A DNA stretch of 11,492 nucleotides from Euperipatoides rowelli (Eukaryota; Onychophora; Udeonychophora; Euonychophora; Peripatopsidae). The position numbers and the translations under genes are program-made. The notes below the pieces were generated by a model. The model was given only the letters and a program-made list of their open reading frames with translations, was not told the origin of the DNA and searched no databases. This document shows positions 1-9,200 of this stretch, piece by piece (within the stretch, counting starts at the first letter, position 1; each line of letters opens with the position of its first letter). The stretch is taken from NCBI GenBank assembly GCA_003024985.2, contig PXIH01S0050925.1; one strand, 5' to 3'.

Positions 1-179
1 CATCTTAATCTATAAGTTGTATTGCAGTAATACAGAATAATATTAACTATCATCTAATATTCATTTCTATGTATCTATATATATTATTTTTGACTTAATT
101 GTAACAAAGTTTCGACTTTATACAAATAAAGCAACTAATTTTCCATGTAATATTAATTTGCCGCCTCGTTCTTCTTTAG
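1..179 (+). other. 3' end of an upstream intron
   Basis: AT-rich non-coding sequence ending in a pyrimidine-rich tract and AG at 178-179, directly before the first recognisable exon. I saw no cyclase-like coding in it. The exon carrying the DIVGFT-type metal-binding motif must lie upstream of the window. Confidence 0.7.
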
Positions 180-248
180 GTTGTAACATTTCTACACAGA
201 CTGTACACAACATTTGATGCCATTATAAATGATTTTGATGTCTATAAG
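180..248 (+). CDS. Guanylate cyclase exon A ([20 protein letters not shown]...)
   Basis: Sixty-nine bases, 23 codons, reading [20 protein letters not shown] followed by VYK. This is the helix of the catalytic domain that precedes the VETIGD strand in receptor guanylate cyclases. It is too short to stand out as an open frame and was found by family resemblance. The acceptor is TTCTTTAG at 172-179. The donor starts GTATTA at 249, a weaker match than the other donors. Both ends are phase 0. Confidence 0.9.
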
Positions 249-3200
249 GTATTATTATTAAATATTTTTTAAAATTTAAGCTTTTAGAATTTAAGGATTA
301 AAATATTCACCTGAGGTTTTACTTAAATTTGAAAATTCATTTCTTCCAGGTTGAAACTATTGGCGATTCTTATATGGTTGTTTCCGGACTTCCAGAGAGA
401 AACAGTGATCGACATGCTCCAGCCATTGCTGGAATGTCCTTGGCATTACTTGATTGTGCAAAATCCTTTATAATTCCACACTTACCAAATCAAACAGTCC
501 AATTAAGAATTGGAATCAATTCTGGTAAGTAAATGATCATTTTGTTTTTATAGAAATCATTAACTTCCACACACATGCACATAATCACTAAACAAACACA
601 CAGACCAGTAGAAATAAAGTAAAATTCCTTGAATCTAAACTTTCATCCTAAGCCAGTATATTTACTTCTACAAATATATTCACTCAAACATCAAAACACA
701 CACATATACATACAAATTTTTGCAATAAGTCCTATGAGAATAAACTCTTATTAGTAAATTAACCAAGACAGTATTCTAATAGCACAGGTTCTTGTTAATC
801 AATAGACCAGCAGAAATAAGGTGAAATTTCATGGATCATTAACTTCTATCCTAATCCAATATATTTCTTCAAGATAATATATTTACATAATCATTCACAT
901 ATAGGAATTTGCATATATTCCTATAAAAATAGACCTTTATTAGTAAATAGGCCAGCAGAAATGAAATGAAACTGCCTGGATCACTAAATTCTATTCTAAT
1001 CCAATATATTTACTTCCAAATAGATATTTGCATGAAAACACATATACATTCTTGCACAAAGCCCTATAAAAATAGACCGTTATTAGTAAATAGACCATCA
1101 GAAATGAAGTGAAATTCCACGGATCTTCAACTTCCATCCTATGTATTTCAATTTGCAATGCCCGTACATATACTGCTGCCCACACTGCTTTATGCCTTCA
1201 AATAATCAAGTTTGAGGTATTATGCCCTTCAGACTATCACATGTTTGGTCTACACAAAGATGCGCTAAAAGTTCATTGATACACCTCAAACCAATTATGA
1301 ATTATAAAATAAAGTTAATGTTCTATGTTCTATTATTCATTTCTATTGTTTCTACCCCTTGGGATCATTAAAATCTTCCGTGTTAATTGATCACTTCCTA
1401 CGATTTTTTTAGGTCCATGTGCTGCAGGAATTGTGGGTGTGAAAATCCCTCGGTATTGTTTATTTGGGGATACAGTTAATACAGCTTCGCGAATGGAATC
1501 TCATGGTGAACGTAAGACTAATCTAAGATTTAATAACTATTAATATCGATTAACCGATGGCCATTTTTTTTAGTTTAATTTTATTATTTATTTCATTATA
1601 TATTTTGACAGCATTAAAAATTCATCTCAGTGAAGAAACTAAGGAACTTCTCGATAAGTTTGACCAATTTATTATTAAAGAACGGGGAATCGTATCGATT
1701 AAAGTAAGTGTTAGTAAAAAAAAAATAATCACAAAATAAACTAGTATAACTTTCAAAAATATAATGATGATGATAATAATAATAATAATAACACTGACTG
1801 ACAGCAGCGTTGACGATGATGACGATAACATAGTTATATTACACTCATGATGCTGCGAGTTGTTTTAACCAACTGATATTAGAATTTACCAGATATTTGG
1901 CCTCATCTTTTTAAGTAAGATTTGTTAGACATATATTTATAGAAAGGTATGATCTCCACTTTTAGTCAAATGTAAGGATTTTTAAATTTTTTTATTATTA
2001 TTTGTTTTCAAAGATTTTTACTACAAAAAAAATATCCACTAGAAAAAAAATAAAAATAGTTATTTACAATTTAATTTTTAAAATAATTGCCTTTAGCTCC
2101 TCCCCCTTAAAACAACATTGTCTACTGTATACACCAGGGGAGAAATTTTGTGACGTCATTGTATGCTATACTTAACTATAGAATATTTGCTATCTTTGTC
2201 AGATTTTTGCTGGGAATCCTATGGACTAATTGTTTAAATACTTTTAAAAAATCATAATCAAATTCATCCTTTGTGCTATTACGGTCCAATTTTTAAAAAA
2301 AAATATAATTTGACCTTTAATACAAGTTGGACATACCTCTATTTACACGTTAAATCATTACAAAGAAAACAGCTGTATAAAGATTTTCATCAGATCCCCC
2401 CAAAAATGTGAAAGTTTCAATCTTTAAATAACTTTTTTTTATGCATTTTAATTTTTTTTTCTAGTTGAATTTATTTTTTTAGTAATAATAAAAATAAAAA
2501 AAATTAAAAAAATCCGTTACATTTGACCTTTAAATATATTTTACACTACGGTATTTTGTTTCTGTTTTAAACTCAGTGATTATCTACAGGATTTATATTG
2601 AGTTTAATTTTCAAATTCCATTCAATAAATATTTACTTGAAAAAAATAGACCCTTTGAGTAAGACCTTAATATTTTATACTTTTACTTCATATTGGCTTG
2701 GGTCAATTTCTTTTCTTAAAGGTTTCCCCCAAATAGAGGAAACTATAGTTTTACTGGTTCTTAATAAGTGCCATGTTCCCACCTTCAGCCTTAACATATT
2801 AAGACCCAGGCTACAGAAACGAATTTCCATGCATTTTGGATATTAATGAAAAGTTTTCTCCAAACAGAGGAAACTATAGTTTTACTGGTTCTTAATAAGG
2901 GCCGTGTTCCCACCCCCAGTCTTAACCGCATTAAGATCCAGGCTACAGCGGCGAATTTCCATGCATTTGGGATATTAATGAAAAGTTTCCCCCAAACAGA
3001 CGAAACTATAGTTTTACAGATTCTTAATATGTGCCGTGTTCCCATCCCCAGTCTTAACTGCATTAAGACCCAGGCTACAGCGGTGAATTTCCATGCATTT
3101 GGGATATTAATGAAATGTTTCCCCCAAACAGAGGAAACTATAGTTTTACTGGTTTTTAATAAGTGCCATGTTCCCACCTCCAGCCTTAACCGTATTTAGA

Positions 3201-6200
3201 CCCAGGCTAGAGAAGCAAATTTCCATGCATTTGGGATATTAATGAAAAGTTTCCCCCAAACAGAGGAAACTATAGTTTTACTGGTTCTTAATAAGGGCCA
3301 TGTTCCCACCTCCAGCCTTAACTGTATTAAGACCCACGCTACAGCAGCGAATTTCCATGCATTTGGGATATTAATGAAAAGTTTCCCCCAAACAGGGAAA
3401 AACCTTAGTTTTACTGGTTCTTAATAAGTATCATGTTCCCACCTCCAGCTTTTACTATATTAAGACCCAGGCTACAAAAGCAAATTTCATGCATTTGGGA
3501 TATTAATGAAAAGTTTCCCCCAAACAGGGAAAAACCTTAGTTTTACTGGTTCTTAATAAGTATCGTGTTCCTGCCTCCAGCTTTTACCATATTAAGACCC
3601 AGGCTACAAAAGCAAATTTCATGCATTTGGGATATTAATGAAAAGTTTCCCCCAAACAGAGGAAACTATAGTTTACTGGTTCTTAAGTGTCGTGTTCCAA
3701 CCTCCAGCTTTTACCATATTAAGACCCAGGCTACAGCAACAAATTTCGTGCATTTGGGACATTAATGAAAAGTTTCCCCCAAACAGAGGAAACTATAGTT
3801 TTACTGGTTCTTAATAAGTACCGTGTTCCCACCTCCAGCTTTAACTGTATTATGACCCAGGCTACAGCAGCAAATTTCGTGCATTTGGGATATTAATGAA
3901 AAGTTTCCCCCCAAACAGAGGCAACTATAGTTTTACTGGTTCTTCATAAGTGTCGTGTTCCCACCTCCAGCTTTAACTGTATTAAGACCCAGGCTACAGA
4001 AGCAAATTTCCATGCATTGGGATATTAATGATCCCTTTGAACGGAAAGAAAACACCTGGAAAAACAACGGAGAGGTACTAGCACCCTCAAGGATCAAACC
4101 TATCCCCGAGACCACATGTCAAGAGATGCGGCAATCCTGTGTGCTCCCAACTGGACCACCGCACCTTGACCACTTGGGTCAATAATTATCTCCACTTTTC
4201 CTATAATAGGAGTGATTACATTAATTTGCCAGGCCGTCATATCTTGATAAAATAAGCTGTTGGATTTTTTACTGGTAAGGATTCTCCACCATCTAACTAT
4301 AAAAAATAGCAAGTTTGGTCATGATATCTGTCACATGGCTCGGCCATCTTTGGCAAGCTGATGACGCCCAAAGATGCTTTTGCTCTATTTCTGTCCATAG
4401 ATGTCCCTGTATCCATAATTTTTGACAGGCTTTTAAGTATAGCAACCTAAGAAGGAAGAAATCAATGTATGGGCTTTTAAACTAGTAATTGAATAAGTTT
4501 TGATTAGGGTCTGTTATATGTAGGCATGGATGAGGAAGTTAGGATTCATTGTCAATGAAGCAATATATGTACTGGAACCATAAGTTTTCCTGTTGAGATA
4601 TTATTACCATTAGTTTAGAGCAGGGATTCTCAAACTATGGAACATGTACCACTATTGGTACCATTGCGTTGTTTCAGGTGGTACACAGAGATGTAACACA
4701 AAGACATATCCAGTGCATTACGAATCAATCATTTTCTCTTGCTATAAAACATGTTATTTGCACTAGGTTATAAATAGGTCCATGTCCATTGGGCCAAATA
4801 ATTGAAGGGTTCAGAACCATAGTGGTCCAAGTGCCATTTTTTTAAAAATGGAAAACACAAAGGTCAAAAGTTAAATGAATATTATAATTTATTGAAACAT
4901 ATTTTAGAAAATATAACATATGTACCTAACATTAGAAATATGTATAAATCATAATATAGCATAACATAATGGTTAACTCATCTGGAAATATTTTTAAAAA
5001 ATTATTGAAATAGTAATATTTGTATTAAGGTGGATTTGGCCCATTCTGGCTCAATATTACAAAAAAATACTATGTTATTGGGCCAATTCCAGTATGTGTC
5101 TGCCCTATTTTCTTCAATAATAAGTAAATTTTTATAAAAGACATGATTAATGGGAGGAATAAATGGGAGCATGGAAATGAGATCATCATATTTATTATCA
5201 TTATCATCATTATCTTTATCTCTATTACTATTATGATGATGATTCTTATTCGTATTCTTATCTTATTCGCATTCTTATTTGTATTCTTAATTGTATTCTT
5301 ATTCATATTCTTATTCGTATTCTTATTTGTATCTTATTCTTATTCGTATTCTTATTCATATTCTTATTCATATTTTTATTTGTATCATTAGTATTCTTAT
5401 TAGTAGTCTATTCTTATTATTAGTGCTATTATTGTTGTATTATTATTAATCTTCTTAATCTTCTTATTCTTCAACTATTTCTATTATTATTTTCTTTGAA
5501 TCACTTCTTTTGTTTACAAATGAATCCTCGATGTCTGTCATATTAATTAGCTAGGTCATGTGACTGTTAGGAAGCAAAGGATTTGCTATTTTGGACTTGG
5601 ACCACTGTGTCTCTAACTCAAATGGCTAATCTATTTCGCATGAAATTTACAATGCTTATTAATCATATATGAAATTAATCGATATAGACCAATCTTTAAC
5701 ACATAAAAGGTGATTCAGCAGTCTATCACAATATGGCATTATCTCAATTTGACTTGTGAATGGAGATGGACCACTATGGTTCTGAACCCTTCAATTAGTC
5801 ATTGTGTAGTTAGTTAAGTTATGATGTATCTAGACCTGATCCTATTAGATTTTAAATTTTTAAATGAATGACTGTGCTTAAAATTGTTTAAGACGAAAAT
5901 GGCCCATCAAATAAAAGTAAATAATAGCTTATTAATACAATAATTAATACAATAAAATTATGAATTCTTTTGACAAGATTGTTTGTTTTGTTCTGTTTTA
6001 CCTCTTGACCATAAACGCATACACTTGGCTGCAGAAAGTCCGAATTACAACATATGGACATGGTGGTATGTTAATTTTTAACAGTTATTTAAGTGGTACA
6101 ACATTACAAAAGTCTTAGTTTAGAGTCATTTGAATCCATTTATTTATGTTAACACTTGATTAATTTTATAGGGTCTTTTACTTGTGAGGTTTGGGTTCTG

Positions 6201-9200
6201 GGCAGTTGAGCGAGTTCTGATTTTAACACATTGAAATAAATAATCAAAGACTCCATTATATAAAAGTATGATCTACGTTGTTAGTTTTGTGTTCTTTCTC
6301 TTTTCCTAAGTCTAACATAGAATCTTTTCATTGATGAAATTGTTTTGGTAGATCTCTGTTTGATCTTTTTTCTCAAAATAATTTACCCGCTGAATGAGAT
6401 CCTGTACTTTTGTGTCCTACACCAAATATTACACCAGGACAGTGTTTCCCAATTAAGTTTGGTCACAGAACCCTTTGAAACTCATTTAAATTTTTCAGAA
6501 CCCCAACCATAAGGTGTGTGTGCAATATTGTTTAAATTCAAGTGCACTGCACCAGCATATCTTTTTGTGCTGTGTTATAGTAATTTATAAATTACTAATA
6601 ATGAAGATAACTATTTGACAAATAGGCTGAACCAAGTACCTAAAAAGGCCATATTCTGCATTTAGACTACGGTATAGGTTATCCATTCCTGCACTAGATG
6701 CAATAATCTTAAGGCACTATTATTCTTAAGTACTCTTAGGTATTCTTAGGTATTCTTATGCATTCTTAAGTACACTTAGGTATTCTTAGGTACTCTTAGG
6801 TATTCTTAGGTATTTTTAAGTACTCTTAGGTATTCTTAGAACTCTTAGGTATTCTTAGGTATTGTTAAGTACTCTTGGTATTTTTAGGTATTCTTAGGTA
6901 CTCTTAGGTATTATTAGGTATTCTAGTTTTGCTCCAGAGGGGGGGGGGGGGGGGGGGGGGAGGAGAAGATGTAATGTTTTAAACAAACTCTTACAAATCA
7001 GGAAAAGTGGCATAGCTAAAAACTATTACTTATTTGAAAAGTACAAATCAATGTTTGAATTTATGTAAAGCAAGAAAAATGACCTTATTCGAAATGTGAC
7101 ATTTAAAGTCTTATATAAGAATACTTTTTGAGTAAGGAAAACTGACAAATACAAATACAAATATGCCAGACAACAACAGACCTAGTCCAGCAAGGTTGTC
7201 AAGATATGACTATTTACAAATGATAACCTGCTAATTCAAGATATAACTATTTACAAATGATAATCTACTTATCCAATTCATGAAAAACGTCATAACTCAA
7301 AATGTGTCAATTTACTAGAACTGCTCTTGGTATAAGATAAGTCGAACACTATGTGAAGAAAACTGACACTGCTGCTCTCTAGTGGAAAGGAGTGACATTC
7401 AATTGTGCCATTTATACAGCTGAAAGACCAAGGAATTTGTGACCTCTCAGGCACTTTAACTCAAAAATGTGATTTTTTGAGTTGTGTCACTTTTCTAGCA
7501 CTGGAGCGAAATATTTAGAAAGTAATAATAAATTATTTAATATTAGAAAGGTTGGGAAAGGAGCCTTGGAATTCACCAAATAAACGGTTCATTCCAGAAT
7601 GAAAAAAAACACTACATTTTTTTATTCCTAGTGATTAAAATACTTGTAGATGTCACTTAATTTTTTTGGGGATAACTTGTTAAGCAAAGGCACTGGAAAT
7701 TTTTGATAATTATTGTGATTGTACTAATACTTGCAATTAGGATTATTGCCAAATCTTTTCAATGTTGCCTGTACGGTGAAACTTAATAAAAAAAGTTATT
7801 TACCATGCTTTCTTACGCACAGAATAAACTGATAAGCAAATTAGTATAACAGACTAACAGTTATTAGTCTATACAAAATTATAGCTCAGTAATAGTACAA
7901 TAAAGTAACTTTTCATCCCCGAGAGTGATGTCATTTACCAAATAATTTTTTTTTTTTGTAAATGCCAGACTAATTCTACAGATTTCTTCCTTGAAGAATT
8001 AATTTGCTTAACAGTAGATTTGGGGTGTTTAATTAATGTTAAATTTTATTTTCTATCATCTATTGCTATTTTGCGCAATTGGCCAATTTTTACCCTCCCA
8101 CTTTTTTTTCACCCCCCTATTGCTTATGTGTGAAGCACACTGAATTAGTGAATAATGTATCCAGAAATCTTCAGAAGTACCAATTTAATCAAGTTTGCTA
8201 CAAATTTTGGTCAAATTTAAGGAATTGAGCTATGAAAGTTAAGGTTAAAGCTATGTCACCATAGTAACCAATTTTTTCAAGCTGAAGAGGAAAGTTTTCA
8301 TCTTCGTTACTGCTCTTCTCACATGAGGGCACCCTTGTTTATTAACGTCAGATCTATTTTTACATAATAACAAGGGGTTGCCGAGTTGGAAACCTATCGG
8401 AGTTAGATCAACAAGCAAATGTCACCCCGACAACCAAGGGGGTATAAAATTCCTTGCAGAGCTCAATTCAGGGTAGAGAACACCGGAATTTTCTTGTCTA
8501 AATGAACCTTTCAAAATTTTAACACGTAATTTGAAGATGTCGAAATTCATAGAATGTCAGATGAAGTCGGACAAATTTTGGTTCATAACTCCAATAATTG
8601 TCCTGAATTAACTAAAGAACATTTATATCTTTAAACAGTATCCATATCAACCTCTGATTAAGTTTAATTTTATCAATAATTTATTCAGTCCAAACTTTCA
8701 TAGCTTTAACCATCCTCCAACATCGTAGTGTACTATAGTCAATCCACCGGTTCCAGATCGTTAAATATGAACTGTTTCCTGTGCTGAATCCCCCCCTTCA
8801 ATTATTTCTCCTGTCCTATATTCCATAGACTGTATTTTCAAGAACTTTAGTATTATTACCCCGTTCAGCCCCTTTTCCTTAAGTCCAACGTTATTCCTTT
8901 GCCATTCTGTCATTTCACGGTGTTTTTCTGGCCAGTATTTAGAATTTATTTTTAAAATTGTAACAGGGAATTTTTCTGTAAGTAAAATTTTAATGGGGGA
9001 AAGGATTTGAAGTTTTATCAAAATTTATATCTTTATAGGCTAAATAAATAGAATGATTTGCTAAAGCGGAAGCTTGTTTGTGTGTGTGTGTGTAGGCTAA
9101 GTATTGAAATAACTTATTTATTCTAATAAATATTGAATTTTATTGATTTTTTTTACCTTTTTCTACAGATGCCCTGTCTTTATGTATGCGTGATAGGGGT

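Larger units (their letters stand above)
4799..5797. mobile_element. TA-flanked inverted-repeat DNA element (~1 kb), nested
   Basis: The 31 bases at 4799-4829 are the exact reverse complement of 5767-5797. They start TAATTGAAGGGTTC and end TAGTGGTCCA. If the outer TA pairs (4799-4800 and 5796-5797) are the target duplication, the terminal repeats are 29 bp, as in Tc1/mariner-like and pogo-like elements. There is no transposase; the interior is AT-rich, with a large microsatellite at 5182-5495. A partial terminal-repeat word, ACTTGGACCACT, recurs inside at 5595-5606. Perfect identity of the two ends suggests a fairly recent insertion. The element type is inferred from TA flanking only. Confidence 0.7.
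4621..6130 (+). mobile_element. hAT-like non-autonomous transposon, interrupted by a nested element
   Basis: The left end at 4621 reads CAGGGATTCTCAAACTATGG, a form typical of hAT-family terminal inverted repeats. It is followed by subterminal GTACCACTATTGGTACC and GGTGGTAC words. Near 6075-6130 the words AAGTGGTACAACATT and AGTTTAGAGTCATTTG resemble the mirror-image right end with a few substitutions and an indel. The ten bases before 4621, TAGTTTAGAG, also occur at the right boundary, but they overlap the presumed terminal repeat and so do not prove a target duplication. No transposase frame is present. A separate inverted-repeat element fills 4799-5797. The left end is fairly clear and the right end tentative. 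Confidence 0.4.

Noticed and set aside
1557-1739. ATG-started open frame covering exon D
   Set aside because: Its 5' part is intron and its 3' part reads past the donor; only 1612-1703 is coding once exons C and E are joined.
2791-3177. Minus-strand open frame of 128 codons across the 132-bp array (and the plus-strand frame at 2846-3199)
   Set aside because: Both arise because the repeat period is a multiple of three. They have no start context, splice signals or family resemblance, and later copies break the frame.
4345-4376. Nine-base hairpin CATCTTTGG / CCAAAGATG
   Set aside because: Short and without context; many such pairs are expected in several kilobases.
5143-5391. Open frame with long Tyr-Ser and Ile-Phe runs
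   Set aside because: It is the direct translation of the pyrimidine-rich microsatellite.
8761-9021. Minus-strand open frame of 86 codons
   Set aside because: No recognised domain, and it stands alone in AT-rich intron; a frame of this length can occur by chance.
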